In this document: piece by piece, positions 34,157-42,782 of the stretch
Numbering within the stretch: position 1 is the stretch's first letter
Layout of the letters: the number at the start of each line of letters is the position of its first letter
Assembly: GCF_030269485.1 (NCBI RefSeq)
Contig: NZ_BSTL01000007.1
Location: forward strand, 13,204-77,203
Direction: 5' to 3'
Length of the DNA: 64,000 bases
From: Actinoplanes sp. NBRC 103695
Lineage (GTDB): Bacteria; Actinomycetota; Actinomycetes; Mycobacteriales; Micromonosporaceae
Notes under the pieces: generated by a model
The model's input: only the letters and a program-made list of their open reading frames with translations
Database searches by the model: none
Told to the model about the DNA's origin: nothing
Position numbers and translations under genes: made by a program

Positions 34157-36970
34157 GTGTCGGGTCGGACCGCGCTGCCGAGTGGGCTGGTGACCTTTAT
34201 GTTCACCGACATCGAGGGCTCGACTCGTCTGGCCAGGATGCTCGGTGAGTCGTATTCAGCCGTGCTCGGCGCACACAGGAGTGTGCTGCGTGCTGCGCTG
34301 AGTAACTTCGGCGGCCACGAGTTGTTCACTGAGGGTGACTCCTTCTTTGTCGCCTTCGGAGATGCGTCGGCCGCCATAGCGGCGTGCGTCGCTGCACAGC
34401 GTGCACTCGCCGCACATGACTGGCCCACCCCGGACGCGCGCCCGCGGGTGCGGATGGGTCTGCACACCGGCTGGGCGATGCCGGCCAACGGGGAGTACGT
34501 GAGTGCCGAGGTGCACCGCGCCGCCCGGGTGGCGGCGGCCGCGCACGGCAGCCAGGTCCTCTGCTCCGAAGCGACGGCCCTGGCCGCGACCACCTGGCCG
34601 GCCGGCCTGACCGGCACCAGCCCGAGCGGCGAGGAGCTGGACGGCGAGGGGCTGAGCGGCGAGGGGCTGAGCGGCGAGGGGCTGAGCGGCGAGGGGCTGA
34701 GCGGCGAGGGGCTGAGCGGCGAGGGGCTGGACGGCGAGGGGCTGGACGGCGAGCAGCAGGCCGGACCGGGGCAGAGCGGAGCGCGCCTGGGCAGGGCGGG
34801 TCGCGTGGCGATGACCGGGGTCGACCTGCTGGATCTGGGGCCGCACAAGCTGCGTGGCTTCGATGACGCCGAGCGGCTGTTCCAGCTGGTCGCGAGTGGG
34901 CTGGAGCGGGACTTCCCGCGGCCCCGCACGCCGGGAGCGCCGACGAACAACCTGCCGGCCTCGTTGACGCCGTTCGTGGGGCGCCGGGCTGAGCGGGACG
35001 AGGTGACCGCGTTGGTCGCCCGGCACCGGCTGGTCACCGTGGCGGGGCCGGGTGGGATCGGCAAGTCCCGGCTCGCTCTGGCGGCAGCGGATGAGTTGCT
35101 GGTCGCGTACCCGGATGGGGTGTGGATCGTGGACGCGGCGAGCGTGCGTGGCGCGACCGGGCTGCCTGGCGCGATCGCCGGCGCCGTGGGTCTGCGCACG
35201 GAGCCGGGGCGGCCGCTGCTGGAGACGGTGCTGGAGCACTGCGCGGCGCGGCGGATGTTGCTGCTGGTCGAGACGGTCGAGGCGGCGCCGACGCATGTGG
35301 CCGCTACGGTGCGGCGCCTGCTGACCGGGTGCCCGGATGTGAGCGTGCTGGCCACGGGGCGGGAGCCGCTGGGCATTCACGGCGAGGTGGTGTGGCGGGT
35401 TCCGCCGATGGCGCCGGCCGACGCGTTCACCCTGCTGAGCTCGCGGACCACGGATGCGCGTGGCGGACGGCCGATCGCCCGGGACGAATCGGGGGACCTG
35501 GCCCGGGTGGCGTCGGGACTGGACGGATCCCCGCTGGCCATCGAGCTGGCCGCCGCCCGCCTGCGCCTGCTGTGCGCGGCCGAGCTGGCCGCCCGCCTGG
35601 ACGATCCGGCCCGGGCGCTGGACGCGACCCGGGAGGCCGAGGTGACCGAGCCGGACGATCGGCATCGAAGCCTGACTGCCAGCCTGGACTGGTCGTACCG
35701 GTCGCTGGGGGATCGGGCGTCGGGGCTGCTGCGGCGGCTGGCCGTCTTCGCCGGCGCGGTGGATCTGTCGGCGGTCGAGTGGTTCGGTGACGACGCGCTC
35801 GCAGGCCTGACGGAGCTGGCCGACAAGTCCCTGATCGAGGTTCTGCCGGGCTCGCGCTTCCGGCTTTCCAAGACCATCCGGGGGTACGCGGCAGGCAAGC
35901 TGGCCGCCGCCGGTGACGAGCGGGCTGCCCGGAACCGGCACACCGCGTGGGCTCTGCATACCCTGGACAGTGTCGCCGTGGACACCGACGGTCAGCCGCG
36001 CACCGTGTCGCTGACCGATCTCGCGCCCTACGTGGACGAGTGGCAGGCGGCGTTGCGCTGGTCCGCCGGCCAGGGCAGTGTTCGGGCGGGCCTGCGGCTG
36101 GCCGGCGCCCTGGACCCGTGGTGGCGTGAGCACGGCGGCGCCTGGGAGGGGCGAGACCTGCTGTTCCGCCTGTACGCCCGGCTGTCCGGCGAGCACATCG
36201 CCCCGGCCGAGCTGGCCTCCGCCTACCTGGTGCACGCCGGCCTGGCCAACGACCGGGACGAACGGCAGCTCTTCCTGTCCCGGGCGGAGGAGATCGCCCG
36301 CCGCGTCGACCACCCGGCCCTGCTGGTGCGGTCGCTGGCCGGCCGCCGGATCGGGTTGCGACCGGCCGACGCGGAGCAGGTCTGCCGGGACGTCATCGCG
36401 CGCGCCGAACGGACCGGGGTGCCGAGCGCCGCGCTGCCGTCCGTCGTTGCGCTGGCCGAGTTGCTGTGGCACCGGGGCGCCTTGGACGAGGCTGCCGAGC
36501 TGCTGGGCGGGGCGCGCCAGGTGGAAGCCGGGCGTCCGGCGGATCGCGGACGGCGTACCGTCGACTGGCTCCTGGGTTTGATCGCCTTGCGTCGCGGTGA
36601 CCTGGTGGCCGCCCACGATCATCTGGTCGTGGCGCTGCGGTCGCGGTTGCGGCACGGGTTCCGGGGTGGCGCCGCGGACGCCGTCGCCGCGCTGGCGGTG
36701 CGCTGCGCGATGGGCGGCGACCACACCACGTCGGCGAGGCTGTTCGGCGGTTCGGAGGGTGTGCGCGGGGTGCGGCGGGCGGCGGTGGCCGGTGGGTTCT
36801 GGGTGGAGCAGCAGGCCCAGGTACGCGCCGCGATCGGTGACGCGGCGTTCGACGCGGCCTACGTCGACGGCGCCGGCCAGGGCTTCGACCGGATCGTTGC
36901 GGCCGCTCTCGCGGTCGAACACCCGGACCTGGAGTACGGCTCGGCCCGTTTCGCCCCCACCATGCGGTAG
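34157..36970 (+). CDS. Class III adenylate/guanylate cyclase fused to NB-ARC ATPase
   Basis: 937 residues. N-terminal cyclase-like domain (about 10-245) with metal aspartates D18 (FTDIEGSTRL) and D61 (TEGDSFFVAF); the transition-state Asn is replaced by His in VHRAARV (H120) while the Arg is kept, so activity is uncertain. The domain is interrupted by a (GLSGE/GLDGE)n insert (about 160-199). An NB-ARC domain follows with Walker A GPGGIGKSRL (about 297) and a degenerate Walker B LLLVET, then a helical TPR-like tail. No LuxR HTH is present at the C-terminus, unlike mycobacterial relatives such as Rv0386. GTG 34157 with GGAGG 8 nt upstream. Confidence 0.88.
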   Translation: MSGRTALPSGLVTFMFTDIEGSTRLARMLGESYSAVLGAHRSVLRAALSNFGGHELFTEGDSFFVAFGDASAAIAACVAAQRALAAHDWPTPDARPRVRMGLHTGWAMPANGEYVSAEVHRAARVAAAAHGSQVLCSEATALAATTWPAGLTGTSPSGEELDGEGLSGEGLSGEGLSGEGLSGEGLSGEGLDGEGLDGEQQAGPGQSGARLGRAGRVAMTGVDLLDLGPHKLRGFDDAERLFQLVASGLERDFPRPRTPGAPTNNLPASLTPFVGRRAERDEVTALVARHRLVTVAGPGGIGKSRLALAAADELLVAYPDGVWIVDAASVRGATGLPGAIAGAVGLRTEPGRPLLETVLEHCAARRMLLLVETVEAAPTHVAATVRRLLTGCPDVSVLATGREPLGIHGEVVWRVPPMAPADAFTLLSSRTTDARGGRPIARDESGDLARVASGLDGSPLAIELAAARLRLLCAAELAARLDDPARALDATREAEVTEPDDRHRSLTASLDWSYRSLGDRASGLLRRLAVFAGAVDLSAVEWFGDDALAGLTELADKSLIEVLPGSRFRLSKTIRGYAAGKLAAAGDERAARNRHTAWALHTLDSVAVDTDGQPRTVSLTDLAPYVDEWQAALRWSAGQGSVRAGLRLAGALDPWWREHGGAWEGRDLLFRLYARLSGEHIAPAELASAYLVHAGLANDRDERQLFLSRAEEIARRVDHPALLVRSLAGRRIGLRPADAEQVCRDVIARAERTGVPSAALPSVVALAELLWHRGALDEAAELLGGARQVEAGRPADRGRRTVDWLLGLIALRRGDLVAAHDHLVVALRSRLRHGFRGGAADAVAALAVRCAMGGDHTTSARLFGGSEGVRGVRRAAVAGGFWVEQQAQVRAAIGDAAFDAAYVDGAGQGFDRIVAAALAVEHPDLEYGSARFAPTMR
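34634..34753 (+). repeat. 15-bp coding tandem repeat in the cyclase gene
   Basis: Eight in-frame 15-bp units: ELDGE, five GLSGE, two GLDGE. The GLSGE units are identical in DNA (GGGCTGAGCGGCGAG), indicating recent expansion. Copy number could vary without a frameshift. Confidence 0.93.
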
Positions 36971-36996
36971 TGCGGGGCCGCCGTGGCGACCCCGCA
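36971..36996. terminator. Terminator between the cyclase and phospholipase genes
   Basis: Stem TGCGGGG-C-CGCC, loop GT, GGCG-A-CCCCGCA, followed by CCTTCTT on the plus strand. It lies in the 31-bp gap between two convergent stop codons. Confidence 0.75.
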
Positions 36997-37001
36997 CCTT
37001 C

Positions 37002-37508
37002 TTATGACCGCGGCATCAGCTCGCGGGCCCTGTCGATGTCCGACTGCTTGACCGCCGCGAGCGACCCGAACGCGCGAACGGCCTGGTAGTAGATCCAGGC
37101 CAGCGCGTTGCACGGCGGCTGCAGGAGCGCGTTGTACGTGTCGCAGGCCCGCTGCATGTCGGCGTAGAACATCGAGTCGACCCGCGGCTTGTTGGCCGGG
37201 AACGCGCCGATGGCCTTGTAGTTGCGGTACCCGAAGTCGTGGTGCCAGCAGGACAGCTCGAAGTTGAAGCCGAGCGGGTTGTCGGGGCTGCTCGAGCAGT
37301 AGTCGGTGGTCCAGTCGAAGTTGTAGGAGGCCCACGGCGGCCGGTTCAGCCGGGCCGCGTTCCAGGCGTTGTAGCTCGACACGGAGGTCTGTGTCCAGCC
37401 GCTGAGCACCTCGGCCTTGCTGGCCGCGGCGTGCGCGGCGGTGCTGGGCGCGAGCAGGGCGAGGGCTGAGGCGAGGACCACGAGCGTTCGGCGGATGTAG
37501 CGAGTCAT
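37002..37508 (-). CDS. Secreted prokaryotic phospholipase A2
   Basis: 168 residues with a signal peptide (about 1-28, MTRYIRRTLVVLASALALLA then AHA). The mature domain has the catalytic His-Asp pair in CWHHDFGYRNY (H90, D91), a calcium-loop aspartate region WTTDYCSS, and four cysteines (C71, C87 and two in RACDTYNALLQPPC) for two disulfides, as in Streptomyces violaceoruber PLA2. It hydrolyses the sn-2 ester of phospholipids outside the cell. ATG 37508 is chosen: GGAAGG lies 6 nt upstream, and it gives a clean signal peptide. Confidence 0.92.
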   Translation of the reverse strand: MTRYIRRTLVVLASALALLAPSTAAHAAASKAEVLSGWTQTSVSSYNAWNAARLNRPPWASYNFDWTTDYCSSSPDNPLGFNFELSCWHHDFGYRNYKAIGAFPANKPRVDSMFYADMQRACDTYNALLQPPCNALAWIYYQAVRAFGSLAAVKQSDIDRARELMPRS

Positions 37509-37693
37509 CGTCGACCTTCCAGCAACAACGGGGCCCCTCGTGAGAGCCGGGTAAGCCCCAGTGTTCGATCGGCACCTTGCGACATACAAGACGATCGATT
37601 TTGTTTGTTCGAACGATGATGTAACTCCCTGCTGAGTATTTCGTCACTGCACGTCTTGTGCTGTCCTGGTAAATGGGCCCTCGACCAGGCGGC

Positions 37694-37726
37694 TATCGTG
37701 AGCACGTGCACAGGGGCGCCCGATGA
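37694..37726 (+). promoter_or_regulatory. Leaderless upstream mini-ORF coupled to the K+ channel gene
   Basis: TATCGT (37694-37699) is followed by 6 nt and a GTG that opens a six-codon frame (GTG CAC AGG GGC GCC CGA) whose TGA overlaps the channel ATG as ATGA. It may be a leader peptide that loads ribosomes onto the channel gene. The channel also has its own AGGGG site 6 nt upstream. Confidence 0.45.
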
Positions 37727-38739
37727 TCCACTTACCGCTGGTCCGGCAGGGACCGCTGCGGGCGCTCGCTTCCCGATTGGCCTTCGCCATCGGGTTGGTG
37801 CTGGTCACGGTGACGATCGTCTACATGGATCGCGATGGCTACCGGGACGTCAACGAGGATGGTCTGACGCTGCTCGACTGCTTTTACTACGCGGTCGTGT
37901 CGCTCTCCACCACCGGGTACGGCGACATCACGCCCGCCACCTCACACGCGCGGTTGATCAACGTCCTGGCAATCACGCCGGCCCGCGTCCTCTTCCTGAT
38001 CATCCTGGTCGGCACAACCCTCGAGGTCCTGACCGAGCAGTACCGCAAGGGCCTGCGCGTGGCGCGCTGGAGGCACAAGTTGAAGGATCACATCATCATC
38101 TGCGGCTACGGCACCAAGGGCCGGGCCGCGGTCAGCGCGCTGCTGGAGACCGGGTACAGCAAGCACCAGATCGTGCTGGTCGAGAACCGGCCCGATGCGA
38201 TCCGTCAGGCGACCGCCAACGGCCTGGCGATCATCGAGGGCAACGCCACCCGCTCGTCGGTGCTGCTCCAGGCGGATGTGAAGAACTGCAAGGCGGTGAT
38301 CATCGCGACCGACAGCGACGAGGCGTCGGTGCTGATCACGCTCACGGTCCGCCAGCTGACCGCCGGTCAGGTGCGGATCATCGCCTCGGTCCGCGAGCAG
38401 GAGAACGCCGCCCTGCTCAAGCAGAGCGGCGCGCACCACGTAATCGTGAGCTCGGCGACGGCCGGCCGGCTGCTCGGCCTGACGACCACCGCGCCGCCGC
38501 TGATCGACGTGGTGGAGGACCTGCTCACGCCGGGCCAGGGCATGGCGCTGGCGATGCGTTCGGCCGAGCGCGCCGAGGTGAGCCGGAACCCCCGCGAGCT
38601 GGACACCCTGGTGGTCGCGCTGATCCGCCGGGGCAAGGTGATCCCGCTGGGCGGGCCCGACCCGATGGTCATCGAGACCGGCGACATGCTCGTCTACATC
38701 CGCGACGAGAACGCCACCGTCGCCGGCATGTCGCTCTAG
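37723..38739 (+). CDS. Two-TM potassium channel with RCK (TrkA-N) domain
   Basis: 338 residues. TM1 about 17-34, pore loop with the K+ selectivity filter TTGYGD (63-68), TM2 about 78-101, then a cytoplasmic RCK domain with the Rossmann motif IICGYGTKGRAAV (about 125-137) and a TrkA-C-like end. It forms a tetrameric K+ channel gated by ligand binding to the RCK ring. It stands alone between a secreted phospholipase (divergent) and korB (convergent, 3-nt gap). Confidence 0.93.
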   Translation: MIHLPLVRQGPLRALASRLAFAIGLVLVTVTIVYMDRDGYRDVNEDGLTLLDCFYYAVVSLSTTGYGDITPATSHARLINVLAITPARVLFLIILVGTTLEVLTEQYRKGLRVARWRHKLKDHIIICGYGTKGRAAVSALLETGYSKHQIVLVENRPDAIRQATANGLAIIEGNATRSSVLLQADVKNCKAVIIATDSDEASVLITLTVRQLTAGQVRIIASVREQENAALLKQSGAHHVIVSSATAGRLLGLTTTAPPLIDVVEDLLTPGQGMALAMRSAERAEVSRNPRELDTLVVALIRRGKVIPLGGPDPMVIETGDMLVYIRDENATVAGMSL

Positions 38740-38742
38740 GTC

Positions 38743-39774
38743 CTAGACGATCGTCCAGGTGTCGCCGGCGCCGAGCAGGTCGGAGAGCATCTCGTCGGGC
38801 GTGCCGGTGACCTGCGCCTTGGCGTCCTGCAGTTGTTTCTGCACGATCTCGTCGTAGGACGGCCGCTCCACCGAGCGGAACACCCCGATCGGCGTGGTGC
38901 TCAGGTCGGAGCCGGAGAGCCGGCTCAGCGCGAACGCGTACGCCGGGTCGTCGATCGTCGCGTCGTGCACCAGAGCCTGGCCACCCTCGCGGACCTCGAG
39001 CCCGAAGCCGCCCTCGGGGTGGACCACGGAGAACTTGCCCTCCGGCCCGAACGTGATCGGCTGGCCCTGCTCCAGGCGGATCAGGTGGTCGTCGCGGGTG
39101 CCCGGGTCCTTGATCAGCTCGAACGCGCCGTCGTTGAAGATGTTGCAGTTCTGGTAGATCTCCACGAACGCCGAACCCTCGTGCTCCGCCGCCGCGCGCA
39201 GCACCGACTGCAGGTGCTTGCGGTCCGAGTCGATCGTGCGGGCCACGAACGTCGCCTCCGCGCCCAGGGCGAGCGACAGCGGGTTGAACGGCGAGTCCGC
39301 CGAGCCGGCCGGGGTCGACTTGGTGATCTTCCCGATTTCCGAGGTCGGCGAGTACTGCCCCTTGGTCAGCCCGTAGATCCGGTTGTTGAACAGCAGGATC
39401 TTCAGGTTGACGTTGCGGCGCAGCGCGTGGATCAGGTGGTTGCCGCCGATCGACAGGGCGTCGCCGTCGCCGGTGACGACCCAGACGGACAGGTCGGGGC
39501 GGGACGCGGACAGACCGGTCGCGATCGCCGGTGCACGGCCGTGGATCGAGTGCATCCCGTACGTGTTCATGTAGTACGGGAAGCGCGAGGAGCAGCCGAT
39601 GCCGGAGACGAAGACGGTGTTCTCCCGCGCGATGTTCAGCTCGGGCATGAACTGCTGAACGGCCGCCAGGATCGCGTAGTCACCGCAGCCCGGGCACCAG
39701 CGCACTTCCTGGTCGGACTTGAAGTCCTTGGTCGTGAGCTTGACCGGGGAGATCGGAATTGTCGGGCTAGCCAT
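38743..39774 (-). CDS. korB: 2-oxoglutarate:ferredoxin oxidoreductase, beta subunit
   Basis: 343 residues. Thiamine diphosphate-binding subunit: RWCPGCGDYAILAA near the N-terminus, VSGIGCSSRFPYY, and the TPP/Mg motif GDGDALSIGGNHL ... NNRIYGLTKGQYSPTS. With KorA it oxidatively decarboxylates 2-oxoglutarate to succinyl-CoA, reducing ferredoxin, as an oxygen-tolerant TCA step in actinobacteria. Its ATG overlaps the korA stop by 8 nt. Confidence 0.95.
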   Translation of the reverse strand: MASPTIPISPVKLTTKDFKSDQEVRWCPGCGDYAILAAVQQFMPELNIARENTVFVSGIGCSSRFPYYMNTYGMHSIHGRAPAIATGLSASRPDLSVWVVTGDGDALSIGGNHLIHALRRNVNLKILLFNNRIYGLTKGQYSPTSEIGKITKSTPAGSADSPFNPLSLALGAEATFVARTIDSDRKHLQSVLRAAAEHEGSAFVEIYQNCNIFNDGAFELIKDPGTRDDHLIRLEQGQPITFGPEGKFSVVHPEGGFGLEVREGGQALVHDATIDDPAYAFALSRLSGSDLSTTPIGVFRSVERPSYDEIVQKQLQDAKAQVTGTPDEMLSDLLGAGDTWTIV

Positions 39775-41638
39775 TCTTGACCACGTCCTCGAGCATGTTC
39801 TCCAGCGTCGCGGCCGTGAACGGAAGGCCGCTGACCTGGTTGAAGGGAATCGCGTCGACCAGGTATTTCGCGCGGATCACGTGGGCGAGCTGACCCAGGT
39901 TCATCTCCGGGATCACCACCTTGTCGTACGACTTGAGCACCTCGCCGAGGTTGGCCGGCAGCGGGTTCAAATGCCGCAGGTGCGCCTGGGCGATCGGCAG
40001 GCCACGCTGGCGCAGCGCCCGGCAGGCGGCGCCGATCGGGCCGTACGTCGAGCCCCAGCCGAGCACGAGCACCCGCGAATCGTCGTCCGGGTCCTCGACC
40101 TCGACGTCCGGCACCGGGATCGACTCGATCCGCTCGGCCCGGATCCGCACCATGAACTCGTGGTTCGCCGGGTCGTACGAGATGTCGCCGGTCTTGTCCG
40201 CCTTCTCCAGACCGCCGATGCGGTGCTCGAGGCCGGGCGTGCCGGGGATCGCCCACGGGCGGGCCAGCGTCTCCGGGTCGCGCAGGTAGGGCAGGAACCG
40301 CCCGCCCTCCGCGTTCGGCTCGGTGGCGAAGTCGACCGACAGGTCGGGCAGGTCGGCGACCTCCGGCAGCAGCCACGGCTCCGAGCCGTTCGCCACGTAG
40401 TTGTCGCTGAGCAGGATCACCGGGGTGCGGTAGGTCAGCGCGATGCGCGCCGCCTCCAGCGCCGCGTGGAAGCAGTCCGAGGGCGATTTCGGCGCGATCA
40501 CGACCAGCGGCGCCTCGCCGTGCCGGCCGTACAGCGCCATGTTGAGGTCGGCCTGCTCGGTCTTGGTCGGCATGCCCGTCGACGGGCCGGCCCGCTGCAC
40601 GTCGACGATCACCAGCGGCAGCTCCAGCGCGATCGCCAGCGAGATCGTCTCGCCCTTGAGTGCGACGCCCGGCCCGGAGGTGGTGGTCACGCCGATCGCG
40701 CCGCCGTACGACGCGCCCAGCGCCGCGCCGATCGCGGCGATCTCGTCCTCGGCCTGCATGGTCGTGATGCCGAACCGCTTGTGCTTGGAGAGCTCGTGCA
40801 GGATGTCCGACGCCGGGGTGATCGGGTACGCACCCAGGAACATCGGCAGCTTGGACCGCACCGCGGCGGCCACCAGCCCGAGCGCCAGGGCCGCGTTGCC
40901 GGTGATGTTGCGGTAGGTGCCGGGGCGCATCTTCGCCGGCTTCACCTCGTACCGCACCGAGAAGTCCTCGGTCGTCTCGCCGAAGTTCCACCCCGCCTGG
41001 AAGGCCGCCTTGTTCGCCGCCACCAGGTCGGGGCGTTTGACGAACTTGCGCTCCAGGAACCGCAGGGTGGACTCGAACGGGCGCGAGTACATCCAGCTCA
41101 GCAGGCCCAGCGCGAACATGTTCTTGGCGCGCTCGGCGTCTTTCTTGGCGATGTTGAGCTCGGCGAGCGCGCCGATCGTCATCGAGGTCAGCGCGACCGG
41201 GTGGACGACGAAGCCCTCCAGCGACCCGTCCTCGAGCGGGCTGACCGCATAACCCACCTTGGCCAGGTTGCGCTTGGTGAACTCGTCGGTGTTGACGATG
41301 ATGTCGGCGCCGGACGGCAGGTCGGAGAGGTTGGCCTTGAGCGCGGCCGGGTTCATCGCGACCAGGACGTTCGGCGCGTCGCCCGGGGTCAGGATGTCGT
41401 AGTCGGCGAAGTGCACCTGAAAGCTGGAGACACCCGGCAGCGTGCCCGCGGGGGCGCGGATCTCGGCCGGGAAGTTCGGCAACGTGGAGATGTCGTTGCC
41501 GAGCTGTGCGGTTTCGGACGTGAATCGGTCACCGGTGAGCTGCATGCCGTCGCCGGAGTCGCCGGCGAACCGGATGACCACGCGGTCCAGCTGTTCAACC
41601 AGCTTCGTGGGATGTGCGCTCCCATCGACCTCGGTCAC
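39767..41638 (-). CDS. korA: 2-oxoglutarate:ferredoxin oxidoreductase, alpha subunit
   Basis: About 623 residues. N-terminal gamma-type domain (IRFAGDSGDGMQLTGDRFT, LPNFPAEIRAPAGT) fused to the alpha (pyrimidine-binding) domain (GAYPITPASDILHEL, TTMQAEDEIAAIGAALGASY). GTG at 41638 is chosen: GGGAGG is 9 nt upstream, and a TAGGCT -10 element places transcription start close to the first possible GTG (41662), excluding it. It closely resembles Rv2455c. Partner korB follows with an overlap. Confidence 0.95.
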   Translation of the reverse strand: MTEVDGSAHPTKLVEQLDRVVIRFAGDSGDGMQLTGDRFTSETAQLGNDISTLPNFPAEIRAPAGTLPGVSSFQVHFADYDILTPGDAPNVLVAMNPAALKANLSDLPSGADIIVNTDEFTKRNLAKVGYAVSPLEDGSLEGFVVHPVALTSMTIGALAELNIAKKDAERAKNMFALGLLSWMYSRPFESTLRFLERKFVKRPDLVAANKAAFQAGWNFGETTEDFSVRYEVKPAKMRPGTYRNITGNAALALGLVAAAVRSKLPMFLGAYPITPASDILHELSKHKRFGITTMQAEDEIAAIGAALGASYGGAIGVTTTSGPGVALKGETISLAIALELPLVIVDVQRAGPSTGMPTKTEQADLNMALYGRHGEAPLVVIAPKSPSDCFHAALEAARIALTYRTPVILLSDNYVANGSEPWLLPEVADLPDLSVDFATEPNAEGGRFLPYLRDPETLARPWAIPGTPGLEHRIGGLEKADKTGDISYDPANHEFMVRIRAERIESIPVPDVEVEDPDDDSRVLVLGWGSTYGPIGAACRALRQRGLPIAQAHLRHLNPLPANLGEVLKSYDKVVIPEMNLGQLAHVIRAKYLVDAIPFNQVSGLPFTAATLENMLEDVVKNG

Positions 41639-41779
41639 TTTCGTCACCCTCCCGTGCGTCACTTCCAGCCTACGTCGGCAGTCCTTACCACCGTTGGTTC
41701 AGCAGTCTGTCCGATCAGAGACCGTTGACCACAGTAGCCAGGCAAGGCTTCCCTGGCCCAATCGCATCCCGGCAGTCGG

Positions 41780-42175
41780 ATGACTACGATTCACCACGTG
41801 CAGGGCTACCTCGGTACGTACGCCACGCTCGGCTTGGTCTTCCTCGCCGGTGTGCTGGTTTTCGTGGGCGCGTTCGCCGCCAACCGCCTGTTGAGCCCGT
41901 CCTCGCCGGCCGAGCCGTCCGGCAAGCGGATCGCCTACGAAAGTGGCATGGATCCGGTCGGTGGCGACTGGGCACAGGCGCAGATCCGCTATTACGTGTA
42001 CGCGTACCTGTATGTGCTCTTCGCGGTCGAGGCGGTGTTCCTCTTCCCGTGGGCGGTGATCTTCGACCGGCCCGGGTTCGGGCTGGTCACGGTGGCCGAG
42101 ATGGGCATCTTCGTGGCGGTTTTGGCACTCGGCATCCTGTACGCGTGGCGTAAGCGCATTCTGACCTGGACGTAG
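41780..42175 (+). CDS. NuoA-like NADH-quinone oxidoreductase subunit A, isolated
   Basis: 131 residues with three membrane helices (about 14-34, 73-95, 100-122). The loop ESGMDPVGGDWAQAQIRYY is the NuoA signature. In the second helix the normally conserved acidic residue of FDVE is Ala (LFAVEAVFLFPWA), so proton-channel function may be altered. No other nuo gene is adjacent; complex I genes are usually in one operon, so this is a stray paralogue. The start ATG is uncertain; GTG 41798 is possible. Confidence 0.85.
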   Translation: MTTIHHVQGYLGTYATLGLVFLAGVLVFVGAFAANRLLSPSSPAEPSGKRIAYESGMDPVGGDWAQAQIRYYVYAYLYVLFAVEAVFLFPWAVIFDRPGFGLVTVAEMGIFVAVLALGILYAWRKRILTWT

Positions 42176-42231
42176 GGTTCAGATCTGACCTGGACGTAGG
42201 GTGCCGATCTGACCTGGACGTAGGGTGGCGA
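42160..42231. repeat. 24-bp tandem repeat at the nuoA-like 3' end
   Basis: Three copies of a 24-bp unit containing TCTGACCTGGACGTAGGGT start at 42160, 42184 and 42208. The first copy encodes the last residues and the stop codon of the NuoA-like protein, so the gene's tail has been duplicated downstream. Confidence 0.9.
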
Positions 42232-42269
42232 TTTCGCGCGTCTGCGTCCGTCGTGCCACGATCTGACCC

Positions 42270-42782
42270 ATGGGTCAGCTTCTGCTCTTCCTGGTCGTGG
42301 CGCTCGTGGTGGCCGCGATCATCTTCGGCGTGACCGTGATGATCGGCGGTGGAGACTCCGGCCTGACCCCGACCGAACCCGACGGCCGGGCGCTGCCACT
42401 GCCCAGCGATCGCCCGCTGGGGGAGGAGGACGTGTCGCACACCCGGTTCGACACGGCGTTCCGCGGTTACCGGATGTCGCAGGTCGACCAGGCCCTGCAG
42501 CGGGCCGCGTACGACATCGGTTACAAGGGCGAGCTGATCGGTGTGCTGGAGGCCGAGGTCATCGCCCTGCGTGAGGGCCGTATTGCGGACGCCGACACGC
42601 TGCGCAAGGCGCGCGAGGCGGCGATCGCGCCCGCTCAGGCACAGCCGCCCAGCGAGGGCGCGCTCATCGAGATCCCCCGGCCGGACGAGCCGGTCGTGCC
42701 GGACGCCCCCGCGAAGGTGGACGCCCCCGCGAGGGTGGACGCCCCCGCGAAGGTGGACGACAAGGCGGAGGAGAAGGCGTGA
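42270..42782 (+). CDS. DivIVA-domain membrane protein
   Basis: 170 residues: one N-terminal membrane helix (about 4-26), a short DivIVA-like segment (DTAFRGYRMSQVDQALQRAAYDIGY, about 61-85) with an adjoining coiled coil to about 118, and a repetitive tail (DAPAKVDAPARVDAPAKVD). It could bind curved membrane or scaffold cell-wall growth sites. The gene overlaps the SRPBCC gene by 4 nt (GTGA). Confidence 0.82.
   Translation: MGQLLLFLVVALVVAAIIFGVTVMIGGGDSGLTPTEPDGRALPLPSDRPLGEEDVSHTRFDTAFRGYRMSQVDQALQRAAYDIGYKGELIGVLEAEVIALREGRIADADTLRKAREAAIAPAQAQPPSEGALIEIPRPDEPVVPDAPAKVDAPARVDAPAKVDDKAEEKA

Noticed and set aside
34256..36997. Long minus-strand frame (913 codons) opposite the cyclase/NB-ARC gene
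   Set aside because: Shadow frame typical of high-GC DNA. The plus frame has Walker and cyclase motifs and a good ribosome-binding site.
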